This document shows positions 8,033 through 15,674 of a stretch of 37,130 nucleotides of DNA, piece by piece. A program made the position numbers and the translations under genes. How positions within the stretch are numbered: position 1 is the stretch's first letter; the number at the start of each line of letters is the position of its first letter. Source of the DNA: Methanobacteriota archaeon (lineage in GTDB: Archaea > Thermoproteota > Thermoprotei_A > Sulfolobales > Sulfolobaceae); NCBI GenBank assembly GCA_017857195.1, contig JAFMDM010000005.1, positions 1-37,130 on the forward strand, in the 5' to 3' direction. Below the pieces are notes generated by a model. The model did no database searches, was not told the DNA's origin, and worked only from the letters and a program-made list of their open reading frames with translations.

Positions 8033-8890
8033 CTACTCTCCACATATTGCTAAGAGCCTAACGAAAGCCGATTCTCCTCCCAAGAACTTGAAGGGCGCCC
8101 CCACTATGAGGCATCTCCTGTTCTTTACCTCAGAGATCTCTCCGCCAGCGTTCTCCACATGCACTATTCCATGTCTGAAAGGAAGTATGTGCATTACTTG
8201 GTAGTTCTCAGGCCATGGCATTAACTGATCTATTTTCTTTCCATGTAGCTTCTCGAACTCCTCCACTATATCAGGCCTGACCTTCCTTATCACAGTGTTC
8301 AACGGATGGTCCTGGGACGTGGCGTCAACGGCCAACCACTTGAACTTAGACTTCATCACCCATTTGGCGAACTCCACTGTAGGTCCAGGATGCTTCAACA
8401 TATACCTCACCGTGTCTGCCTCCTTTTGATACCATGCGTACCTGTGGTAACCCGTATGTATGATCAGGATGTCACCAGCCTTAAGCTCGAGGTTGTGTTC
8501 CTTAACCTTCTTCTGGACCATTTCACTTGTGTATATTCCTAGATCCCCTACCTCCTCGCTTAAGTCCACTATTACTCCCTCGCCCACCCAATGCTCTATT
8601 GGCACTGAGCCTATGTCGGGCCCACTGGGAACGAAGTGTAGTGGACCGTCCATATGTGTCCCTATGTGAAGTGGAGTCATTATATATTGAGCTTGAACGT
8701 TATTTTCCGTCATTGTCTTTATCCATTTGAATTCAAAGGGCGGGTAAGTGGGGAATGGGGGAGTCAAATTACTTAGGGGTTGGGAAAGATCATACACCTT
8801 GACTTGCGACCATCTGGCCGTCTTGGATAAGTCGAACACGGGCTTACTTTTTGTATATTTTTCCCATTCTTCTAACCAGCCTTCAGGCAT
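8033..8890 (-). CDS. Cyclase-family metal hydrolase (isatin hydrolase / kynurenine formamidase-like)
   Basis: The product (285 residues) belongs to the cyclase family, whose members hydrolyse cyclic or formyl amides using Mn or Zn. The metal-binding motif HIGTHMDGPLHF is complete, with H75, H79, D81 and H85, and GDILIIHTGYHRYAW, followed by WLAVDATSQDHPLN and a late HGIVHVENAGG, fits the rest of the fold. Known members include isatin hydrolase, arylformamidase and several ring-opening amidohydrolases of N-heterocycles. It is encoded opposite to the amidase, with convergent ends 23 bp apart, and divergent from the next NCS1 permease. A role in opening a cyclic imide or lactam imported by that permease is a reasonable inference; kynurenine formamidase itself is not supported by any tryptophan-pathway neighbour. 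Confidence 0.85.
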   Translation of the reverse strand: MPEGWLEEWEKYTKSKPVFDLSKTARWSQVKVYDLSQPLSNLTPPFPTYPPFEFKWIKTMTENNVQAQYIMTPLHIGTHMDGPLHFVPSGPDIGSVPIEHWVGEGVIVDLSEEVGDLGIYTSEMVQKKVKEHNLELKAGDILIIHTGYHRYAWYQKEADTVRYMLKHPGPTVEFAKWVMKSKFKWLAVDATSQDHPLNTVIRKVRPDIVEEFEKLHGKKIDQLMPWPENYQVMHILPFRHGIVHVENAGGEISEVKNRRCLIVGAPFKFLGGESAFVRLLAICGE

Positions 8891-8912
8891 AGTTATTGAT
8901 GTAATATTCTCA

Positions 8913-8921
8913 TATATAAAA
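8913..8921 (-). promoter_or_regulatory. TATA box for the cyclase-family gene
   Basis: On the minus strand TTTTTATATA is centred 26-27 nt before ATG 8890, as expected for a leaderless message. It faces away from the promoter of the next permease, so 8891-9122 is a divergent control region. Confidence 0.6.
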
Positions 8922-9093
8922 AGCGGTGGGTCGACTTTTCTGGATGTGGCTCATCCTTCTAGTTTGTTAACTCAGATCAGAGATCTCGGCCACTTGCCTT
9001 CTAATTAGATGCGATGAAGCACGGCCTTGAGGCAAGAGCAATGCGGTGTCGTTTGAAATCACGTGGTCGATGGATTCAGAAACACTCGGTCGA

Positions 9094-9103
9094 AAAATAT
9101 AAA
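9094..9103 (+). promoter_or_regulatory. TATA box for the second NCS1 permease
   Basis: AAAATATAAA is centred about 25 nt before ATG 9123, supporting that ATG as a leaderless start. The longer frame from 9063 would include the promoter and a non-conserved N-terminus. Confidence 0.55.
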
Positions 9104-9122
9104 TTATAGTTTCATTTTGATT

Positions 9123-10763
9123 ATGATGCACATGGCAGAAAAAGAAAAGGCAGAATATAATGAGAGAGTGGACACCGTCCACTATGATAGAGGAAGAGGT
9201 CAGGTGGAGCTACGCAAGGAATATACTAACGAGCCTTATCTTTGGAACAAGGACTTTCATCCTACTCCAATCACCATAAGGAAATGGGGGCCATGGACCT
9301 ACCTGGCAATTTGGTTCGGAATGGTGACCATAGTCCCCACGTGGACGCTTAGCGGAGTTGGCCTCGACTTCGGTCTCAATTGGTGGCAGTCAATTCTTCT
9401 CATGTTCCTTGGGAACCTCATAGTCCTGGTCCCTATGCTCATTCAATCTCACGGAGGTGCCAAATACGGTATGTCAGAGCCTCAATTGACGAGGACCAGA
9501 TGGGGAATCTACGGCGCCCAGATCCCCTCCTGGATAAGGGCTGTGATCTCCATGGGTTGGTGGGGGATAGAGTCCTATATCATAACTGAGGCCGCAGTGG
9601 CCATGTATCTGTTAAGTATAGGCCAAATACCTAAACTGTTGAGCGGTTCCACGTATACGCTCTCCGTAGCCTATCCCCAGATATTTTGGCCTACCTTCAT
9701 AGTGGTGGTTCTGGCTCAGCTGCTGCTCTTCTACGTCTCTCCACCCTTCAAGGGACAGCCGGCGCTAAAGTGGCTCGCCAGGGCGGCCGCACCAATAGTG
9801 CTGGTCGGGTTCCTGCTTCTCTTCTTCTATACCATGAATACGGCACACTGGAATTTCGCCCCCATAACCCAGATTCCAGACAAGGTAACTGGATTTGCAT
9901 TCTGGCTCGCAGTACTTGGATTCCTTAACGCCAACGTGGCCTATTGGGCAACCATGGCGTTGTCGATGCCCGACTTCACCAGGTTCGCCAAGTCACAGTT
10001 CGCCCAGACCACAGGTCAAATACCCATGCCCCTCATGATGGCCGCCGTTGGTGCTCTGGGTATAATGGCCACAGGGGCAACAATGGTGTTAGGATTAAAT
10101 CACGGCGCAGGGATTGCTGACCCAGTGATCTTGGCGGCAGCCATCCTGCCCAAGGCCGCAGCCTACTTCGTCCTCTTCGTCTTCATGTTGGCAACCTTCG
10201 TGGTCAACGTATTTGCAAACAGCGTTGCCCCAGGGTACGACATAGCTAACACATATTCCAAGTACCTCAGCTGGTTCAGGGGAATAGTAATAGGAGTCCT
10301 AATTAGCATGGCCCTTGGTGCCTGGACCTTCTACGCCGGTGGGGCTTACTCATACATCTACAACTGGCTTCTGGCGTACGGAGCACTCCTTGGAGCAGTG
10401 GAGGGGGTAATAGTGTTCGACTACGCAGTAGTCAGGAGATTCAAGTTCGAGCCAACCGACGTATATATGAGCCACGGAAGGTTCAGATACTGGCACGGCA
10501 TTAACCCTGCCGCCATTGTGAGCTTCGCAATTGGTACCGTGGTAACTTACTTGGCCTACTGGGGGTGGGTAGTAAACCCCATCACTCAAGTGCTGTATGC
10601 CAACTCCTGGATCTCAGCGTTTCTCATCACCGGCATAATTTACATCCTCCTCATGAGATATTGGGTGATACCTAAGTATCAACCTTGGCTTAAGGGAGGT
10701 CTTCTCAAGGGCTATACTGACAAGGAGATAGAGGAAATATTTGCACAAAGGAAGGACAGTTAG
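9123..10763 (+). CDS. NCS1-family permease, long type (paralogue of the 16.9-18.6 kb gene)
   Basis: This is an integral membrane transporter of 546 residues with about 12 spans. The N-terminal motif EPYLWNKDFHPTPITIRKWGPWTYLAIWFG and internal stretches QSHGGAKYGMSEPQLTRTRWGIYGAQIPS, ALSMPDFTRFAKSQFAQTTGQIP and FANSVAPGYDIANTYSKYLSW are typical of NCS1 purine/uracil/allantoin-like permeases. It is closely similar along its whole length to the product at 16912-18564, so the two are paralogues. I take the start as ATG 9123, after a good TATA box; a second ATG follows at once. It is divergent from the cyclase gene. A T-rich stretch follows its stop. The substrate is unknown; having two long and one short permease in one island suggests uptake of several related compounds. 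Confidence 0.88.
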   Translation: MMHMAEKEKAEYNERVDTVHYDRGRGQVELRKEYTNEPYLWNKDFHPTPITIRKWGPWTYLAIWFGMVTIVPTWTLSGVGLDFGLNWWQSILLMFLGNLIVLVPMLIQSHGGAKYGMSEPQLTRTRWGIYGAQIPSWIRAVISMGWWGIESYIITEAAVAMYLLSIGQIPKLLSGSTYTLSVAYPQIFWPTFIVVVLAQLLLFYVSPPFKGQPALKWLARAAAPIVLVGFLLLFFYTMNTAHWNFAPITQIPDKVTGFAFWLAVLGFLNANVAYWATMALSMPDFTRFAKSQFAQTTGQIPMPLMMAAVGALGIMATGATMVLGLNHGAGIADPVILAAAILPKAAAYFVLFVFMLATFVVNVFANSVAPGYDIANTYSKYLSWFRGIVIGVLISMALGAWTFYAGGAYSYIYNWLLAYGALLGAVEGVIVFDYAVVRRFKFEPTDVYMSHGRFRYWHGINPAAIVSFAIGTVVTYLAYWGWVVNPITQVLYANSWISAFLITGIIYILLMRYWVIPKYQPWLKGGLLKGYTDKEIEEIFAQRKDS

Positions 10764-10770
10764 ACTAAAG

Positions 10771-10805
10771 TTAATATTTTATTTATTATTTATATTTTTA
10801 TATTA
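10771..10805 (+). terminator. T-rich terminator-like tract
   Basis: Immediately after the permease stop, the plus strand is a long run of T interrupted by A (TTTTATTTATTATTTATATTTTTA core). Archaeal transcription often ends in such T-tracts without a hairpin. No stem is present. Confidence 0.4.
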
Positions 10806-10937
10806 GCTAATATTTTGCGAAATATATGAGGATCTCTAGGGACATCTGATAGTGTCAACATTAAACTGCGAATCATGGGTTAGGGCACTCTCTCTCATGG
10901 CGAGGCATCATTCATACTTTATGGACAATTCTCACTA

Positions 10938-11789
10938 ATGAGAAGAAAATTTCGTAGCTTAGTACGGACATTGTGGGAGGTCTCATCATTATGGAACGAA
11001 AGGATCTTTAGAATCATCTCGTATTTGGAGAAAGCTTTTATTCCTTATGAAGTTGTAAATTTTGTGAAACCCCTTCATGTGTTCCTCTTGGTGGGAGTCT
11101 TAATCATGAGCCTGGTAAGTTTAGGGGAGTATCCATACTTTCATAACCAGCCCTCAGCCAACAATCAATCCTCAGTGGTTGATCTCACAAGGCTCATCCT
11201 GTCTGTGAACGCCTCATCCTCAAGCGTTCTTGTGAACGTTACGCTCCTTAACCTAGGGGGAAACATAACTATAATCACCGGAAGTCAGAGTTCAGTCATT
11301 AACCCCTCTCAACCCTACAGTAGGGAGTTCACCTTAATCTATAAGGATCATGAGCAGACGGTTAACGTCACTTTTCCTGCGGGTCCATCAATTAGTGGGG
11401 AGTGCAACTTGAAACCTTGGTATCCAGTGAAGGTGTATATCATGAATGGCATATATACTTCCGCCAATTACACCCAGGGTAAGGGGCTCTTCACCTACAA
11501 CCCTACAGAGGTTATGTGTCCCGCAATCTATGTGAACGTGAGCAAGGTGATCCTCCTTCACGGTACTGAGGGGGAAGCTTACATCTATCCTCACCTGAAC
11601 CAGATAAACGGAACGGTTGGTGAGGGTTACCTAAACTTTAGAACTAGCTCAATCTATGATGTAGAGATGTTTCATTTAGGTTACTATGGATTTCAAAGCC
11701 TCAGTTTCCAGGGAGGTTGGTATACGGTCGTGGCAGTTGACTTCCTGGGACAAGTGACCACCCAGAGCTTTTACTACCCTGGCCCCTGA
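10938..11789 (+). CDS. Membrane-anchored extracellular protein, unknown function
   Basis: I do not recognise the family. The 283-residue product has a basic cytoplasmic N-terminus (about 1-45), one membrane segment around residues 47-66 (HVFLLVGVLIMSLVSLGEYPYF), and a long exterior domain rich in beta-prone Ser/Thr/Val stretches. The exterior part has about eight N-glycosylation sequons (for example NASS, NVTL, NITI, NVTF, NYTQ, NVSK, NGTV), as is usual for Sulfolobales surface proteins. No catalytic motif is visible. It stands alone between the permease and the Mo-hydroxylase operon. A weak TATA-like ACTTTATGG lies about 20 nt before the ATG. It might be a binding or structural surface protein; nothing links it firmly to the neighbouring metabolism. 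Confidence 0.6.
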   Translation: MRRKFRSLVRTLWEVSSLWNERIFRIISYLEKAFIPYEVVNFVKPLHVFLLVGVLIMSLVSLGEYPYFHNQPSANNQSSVVDLTRLILSVNASSSSVLVNVTLLNLGGNITIITGSQSSVINPSQPYSREFTLIYKDHEQTVNVTFPAGPSISGECNLKPWYPVKVYIMNGIYTSANYTQGKGLFTYNPTEVMCPAIYVNVSKVILLHGTEGEAYIYPHLNQINGTVGEGYLNFRTSSIYDVEMFHLGYYGFQSLSFQGGWYTVVAVDFLGQVTTQSFYYPGP

Positions 11790-11803
11790 TCTCCACAAAC
11801 TCA

Positions 11804-11820
11804 GTGTTATTACCTAACAC
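11804..11820. repeat. Small inverted repeat after the surface-protein gene
   Basis: GTGTTA (11804-11809) and TAACAC (11815-11820) form a 6-bp perfect stem with loop TTACC, 15 nt after the stop codon. It may be a 3'-end structure; no T-tract follows. Confidence 0.35.
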
Positions 11821-11826
11821 AATGGA

Positions 11827-11847
11827 GAATATGTAAATTTCATATTC
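11827..11847. repeat. 21-bp inverted repeat (possible operator)
   Basis: GAATATG (11827-11833) and CATATTC (11841-11847) are perfect inverted 7-mers around TAAATTT, an AT-rich dyad of the size bound by dimeric helix-turn-helix regulators. It lies about 170 nt upstream of the Mo-hydroxylase TATA box, which is far for an archaeal operator, so a role there is uncertain. Confidence 0.35.
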
Positions 11848-12013
11848 TATCTTGAAGAAATCAGGACTGGGCCGGTTCATAGAGGCCATTGAGCTCCGTT
11901 ATGTATCCCTTTCTGAGAACGGGTGAGTCGGAGATATGAAAGGATGCCCAATGAGAGCGGTGTAGTTTACCGCCTAATACACTGTCCTCAAGGGTGTTTC
12001 CCCTACGAAAAGC

Positions 12014-12023
12014 CTAAATATAA
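12014..12023 (+). promoter_or_regulatory. TATA box for the Mo-hydroxylase operon
   Basis: CTAAATATAAA ends at 12024 and is centred about 25 nt before ATG 12044, giving a leaderless first gene. Confidence 0.6.
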
Positions 12024-12043
12024 ATTGCCAACCTATATTTACT

Positions 12044-14362
12044 ATGACGGATATAGAGAGAGTCGACGCTCTCGATAAGGTCACCGGAAGGGCCCTCTAC
12101 GTTTATGACTTGAAGTTTCCGGGTATGTTATACGCTGCCCTTGTGAAGAGCACGGTCCCCCATGGAATAATTAAGAAAGTGGATCCGTCCAGAGCCTTAG
12201 CCAGAGAAGGAGTGGAGGCGGTAATAACAGGGTCTCAGCTCTCCCATGTGAGAGCAGGAATCTACATTCAGGATAGAACTCCCATGGCGGCGGAGAAAGT
12301 TAGATATTTGGGGGAGCCTGTGGCGGCCGTGTTGGCCAGGGACCTCAGGAGTGCCAGGGAGGCCGCGGAAATGGTTGAGGTTGATTACCATGAACTTTCA
12401 GCTGTTGTAGATCCAAGGGAGGCCCTGAGAGAGGGTGCGCCGCTGGTTCACGAGAAGCTTCAGGAGTACCACAGATACCAGGAAATAAAGCCCCTTCCCA
12501 ACTCAAACGTTGCCAACGTCTTTCGTTTGAGAAAGGGAGATGCCCAGTCGATCCTCCAGAGGAGTGATTTGGTGGTGGAGGACACCTACACCGAGGCAAT
12601 GATCAGTCACGCCTATATGGAGCCCATGTCCGTGATCGCGTGGTGGAACCCCGACGGCACATTGGAGCTCTGGACCAGCGCCCAGTCTCCATTCGCCGTG
12701 AGGAACCTCCTCTCCAAGGCCCTTGAACTCTCAGAGAGTAGAATCGTTGTACATGTGCCTTACGTAGGAGGAGGATTCGGAGGGAAGGCTGGACTACATT
12801 TGGAGCTACTGGTGGCCCTACTATCCAAGGCAGTTGGGGGAAGGCCCGTTAAGTTGACCCTCTCAAGGGAGGACAACTTCTACGTTGCCCCAAGCAAAGT
12901 TGGAGTTTCGGCCGAGGGCAAGGTGGGTCTATCTAAGGAGGGGAAGATATTGGCGCTAATGGTTAACTATCTTGTTGACGCGGGAGCTTACGCAGACTAT
13001 GCGGTCAATGTGGGAAAGACAATGGGCTACATAGGTGCTGGGCCCTACGATGTGCCAAACGTATGGATAGACTCAACTACCGTTTATACCAACAAGCCTT
13101 TCGCCACTGCCTTTAGGGGATTCGGCATTCTTGAGGCTCACTGGGTGGTTGAGAGGCTGCTAGAGACCGCCTCGAGGAAGTTGGGTGTAGATCCTGTTCA
13201 GTTTAGGTTAATGAACAGGTTAAGGCCAGGCTCCACCACGTCAACGGGACAAAGGATAACTGAGGGAAGCGGTGACCTAGCTAAATGTCTGCAGGTGGCT
13301 GCGGACATGGTAGGATGGGGTTCACGTAAAAGTTCCTCTCATCCCACCTATGTAGGTCGCGGTGTGGCCCTGGCAATGAAGGGACCCTCCGTTCCCCCCT
13401 ATAATAGCGCCCAGGCCTATCTCAAGTTCAACGAGGACGGAACGTTGGATGTGAGCGTGGGAACCACGGAAATAGGACAGGGGACCATGACCTCCATTGT
13501 GCAGCTTGTGGCGGAGGAGTTCGGCATTCAACCCAACAAGGTGCGGGTTGACTTGGTCAAGGATACAAGCAGATCCGCCTACACCTGGCAGACAGTGGGT
13601 AGTAGGAGCCTCTTCTACGACGGAAATGCTGTGTTGGCAGCAGTTGATGACGCTAAGTCTCAAATAAGGAGGATCGCGTCCAAGGTCTTCAATGTGGAGG
13701 AGGAGGAGATCTCCATAGGTGGAGGAAAGGTCTTCGTAAAGGGAGGCTCCAGGGCCCTGGACCTCAAGGACGTTGTCATGGGGTACGTCACAGCTAACGG
13801 GAACGTAATCGGCTCCCCCGTGGTGGGAAGGGGATCCTTCGTGGTACCGGACTTAACTTACCTGGACTCTCAAGGTCAGGGAAATCCATTTCCTGTAATA
13901 ACGTTCGGCGCTCAGTCGGTGGAAGTGGAGGTGGACGTGCTCACTGGGGTGGTGAAGGTCAACAAATATGTGGGGGTCTTCGACCTGGGCAGGGTTGTGA
14001 ACAGGGGTCTCGCCATGGATCAGTTGGTAGGAGGAGCGGTCATGGCCATAAGCTTGGCACTCAACGAGTCCATTAAGTTCGACGAAGGTGGAGCGATCCT
14101 GAACCCAAACCTGGTTGACTACAAGGTGGCGGAGATAGGGGATGTGAACGATAACTTGATTGGAGTCTTCCTGGAGAACCCAGACCCCAAAGGGCCCAGG
14201 GGTGCCAGGGGAATAGGGGAGAACGCTCTCCTCGGAATTCCCGCCGCCATAGGCAACGCCATTTATGATGCAATTGGGGTTTCTGTCAGGGACCTTCCGA
14301 TCACACCGGAGAGGTTATGGAGAGAAATAAGGGCCCAAAGGCCTGAGCTCTTGGAGGTGTGA
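12044..14362 (+). CDS. Molybdenum hydroxylase large subunit (xanthine dehydrogenase / aldehyde oxidoreductase family)
   Basis: This is the molybdopterin-binding catalytic subunit (772 residues) of a three-subunit hydroxylase that adds water-derived oxygen to an aldehyde or N-heterocycle. It starts IERVDALDKVTGRALYVYDLKFPGMLYA as the family does, and carries VPYVGGGFGGKAG, ATAFRGFGILEAHWV, TTEIGQGTMT, and the catalytic-glutamate region GPRGARGIGENALLGIPAAIGNAI. The CO-dehydrogenase AYxCSFR loop is absent (AYTWQTVGSRS instead). By my recalled alignment, bovine xanthine dehydrogenase Glu802 and Arg880 correspond to Ala and Thr here, so xanthine as substrate is not supported directly. Sulfolobales use relatives of this enzyme for glyceraldehyde oxidation, which is the main alternative. 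The island context suggests a purine or pyrimidine hydroxylase. It overlaps the FAD subunit by 4 bp. Confidence 0.88.
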   Translation: MTDIERVDALDKVTGRALYVYDLKFPGMLYAALVKSTVPHGIIKKVDPSRALAREGVEAVITGSQLSHVRAGIYIQDRTPMAAEKVRYLGEPVAAVLARDLRSAREAAEMVEVDYHELSAVVDPREALREGAPLVHEKLQEYHRYQEIKPLPNSNVANVFRLRKGDAQSILQRSDLVVEDTYTEAMISHAYMEPMSVIAWWNPDGTLELWTSAQSPFAVRNLLSKALELSESRIVVHVPYVGGGFGGKAGLHLELLVALLSKAVGGRPVKLTLSREDNFYVAPSKVGVSAEGKVGLSKEGKILALMVNYLVDAGAYADYAVNVGKTMGYIGAGPYDVPNVWIDSTTVYTNKPFATAFRGFGILEAHWVVERLLETASRKLGVDPVQFRLMNRLRPGSTTSTGQRITEGSGDLAKCLQVAADMVGWGSRKSSSHPTYVGRGVALAMKGPSVPPYNSAQAYLKFNEDGTLDVSVGTTEIGQGTMTSIVQLVAEEFGIQPNKVRVDLVKDTSRSAYTWQTVGSRSLFYDGNAVLAAVDDAKSQIRRIASKVFNVEEEEISIGGGKVFVKGGSRALDLKDVVMGYVTANGNVIGSPVVGRGSFVVPDLTYLDSQGQGNPFPVITFGAQSVEVEVDVLTGVVKVNKYVGVFDLGRVVNRGLAMDQLVGGAVMAISLALNESIKFDEGGAILNPNLVDYKVAEIGDVNDNLIGVFLENPDPKGPRGARGIGENALLGIPAAIGNAIYDAIGVSVRDLPITPERLWREIRAQRPELLEV

Positions 14363-15174
14363 GCTTGCTCCCCAACTTCAAGCTAGAGCTCCCCACAGAT
14401 CTAAAGGAAGCGATAAGTGAGTTGGCCGGAGGGAACGTCGTCATTGCCGCGGGAGCTACTAGGGTCTTGCTCATGTCCTATATGCATATTTTACGACCTG
14501 AGGTTGTTGTGTCGATAAGGAGGATAGGCCTGAGGGAGATCAAGGTTAGTGATGAGCTGGAAGTGGAGGCCAACGTCACCCTATCAGCGGTTGCTAGGAA
14601 CGAGAGGGTGAGGAAGGAATTCCCGTTGGTGGCTGCCTCGGCCTCCCACGTCGCTGATCCCCTGGTGAGGAACAAGGCCACAGTTGTGGGAAATGTAGTC
14701 AACGCAGTACCCTATTCATCCATGGTCCCAGCGTTCCTCCTCATGGATGGCAAGGCCAAGGTGGTGGGACCCAGCGGGCCTAGGGAGATAAGTGCCAAGG
14801 ACTTCTTCGTGGGTCCCCTCGAGACGGCCCAGAGGCCCGATGAGCTAGTTACGTCGCTTACCTTCAGAAGGGTGGAGGGAGAATGGGGTTTCACGGAGTT
14901 CAGGACCGACAGTCAGCTTCCTATTATTAACGTTGGCGTCCTTAGAAATAAAAAGGGAAAGGTGAGGGTCGCTTACACGGGCCTCACAGCCATGCCCAAT
15001 CTCCTTGATCTGGGGACTATGCCGTCCGACTTCAGGGGTGGCTACAGGGAGGTGAGAAACATCTTACAGGACCTGTCAACACAGGTCTTGGATGACCTGA
15101 GGTCAAGTGCGGAGTATAGATTGCACCTGGCCTCTGTTCTTACTGCCAGACTATTGGAGGGGATGGGAAGATGA
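14359..15174 (+). CDS. Molybdenum hydroxylase FAD-binding (medium) subunit
   Basis: This is the flavin subunit (271 residues) that passes electrons from the iron-sulfur subunit to the acceptor. It shows the two FAD-contact regions of the CoxM/XdhB family: NVVIAAGATRVLLMSYMHILRPEVVVSIRRI at about residues 28-60 and DPLVRNKATVVGNVVNAVPYSSMVPAFLLMDGKAKV at about 98-133. The first loop differs from the common AGGxxLL form (AAGATRVLL), so flavin binding may be modified. The GTG start overlaps the stop of the large-subunit gene (GTGA), and the end overlaps the 2Fe-2S gene by 4 bp, giving the order large-medium-small. Confidence 0.87.
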   Translation: MSLLPNFKLELPTDLKEAISELAGGNVVIAAGATRVLLMSYMHILRPEVVVSIRRIGLREIKVSDELEVEANVTLSAVARNERVRKEFPLVAASASHVADPLVRNKATVVGNVVNAVPYSSMVPAFLLMDGKAKVVGPSGPREISAKDFFVGPLETAQRPDELVTSLTFRRVEGEWGFTEFRTDSQLPIINVGVLRNKKGKVRVAYTGLTAMPNLLDLGTMPSDFRGGYREVRNILQDLSTQVLDDLRSSAEYRLHLASVLTARLLEGMGR

Positions 15175-15626
15175 AGATCAAATTCAGGCTCAACGGGAGG
15201 GACGTGGAGGCTGATGTTCACCCAAGCGAGACTCTGTTGGAGACCATCAGGGATAGGTTCGAGATAACGAGCCCCAAGGGCGCCTGCACACAGGGAGTGT
15301 GTGGACTCTGCGTTGTCTTGGTTGATGGGGAGCCGCTGAAGTCCTGCCTTGTCCTAACTCCTGAAGTTCAAGACTCTACAGTCACCACTTTGGAGGGGAT
15401 CAAAGACGAAAGAATTGAGACGGTGAGGGAGAGTTTCGTAGAGAAACATGGCTTCCAATGCGGCTTCTGTACGCCGGCGTTCATCCTAAGGACCTACACC
15501 CTGTTGGGGAGGAAGTTAAGTCGCGAGGAGATAAGGGAGGAGTTGAAGGGGACTCTCTGCAGATGCACTGGCTACAAGGCCATTGTGGACTCGGTCGAGG
15601 AGGCTTTGATCAAGGTGAGGGAGTGA
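15171..15626 (+). CDS. Molybdenum hydroxylase 2Fe-2S (small) subunit
   Basis: This is the two-cluster iron-sulfur subunit (151 residues). The plant-type ferredoxin cluster is C39, C44, C47 and C59 (CTQGVCGLC and KSC). The second cluster is C97, C100, C130 and C132 (CGFCTP and CRCTGY). Both sets are complete. It carries electrons from the Mo centre to the FAD subunit. It overlaps the medium-subunit gene by ATGA and ends the catalytic trio. The CodA-type gene follows 48 nt later with a possible promoter of its own. Confidence 0.93.
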   Translation: MKIKFRLNGRDVEADVHPSETLLETIRDRFEITSPKGACTQGVCGLCVVLVDGEPLKSCLVLTPEVQDSTVTTLEGIKDERIETVRESFVEKHGFQCGFCTPAFILRTYTLLGRKLSREEIREELKGTLCRCTGYKAIVDSVEEALIKVRE

Positions 15627-15674
15627 ATCTAACTTGAGTGATTGAGTTTTTTATCACCGAATAGAACCACCCCC

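Noticed and set aside
12044-14362. Aerobic CO dehydrogenase large subunit
   Set aside because: The AYxCSFR active-site loop of CO dehydrogenase is missing.
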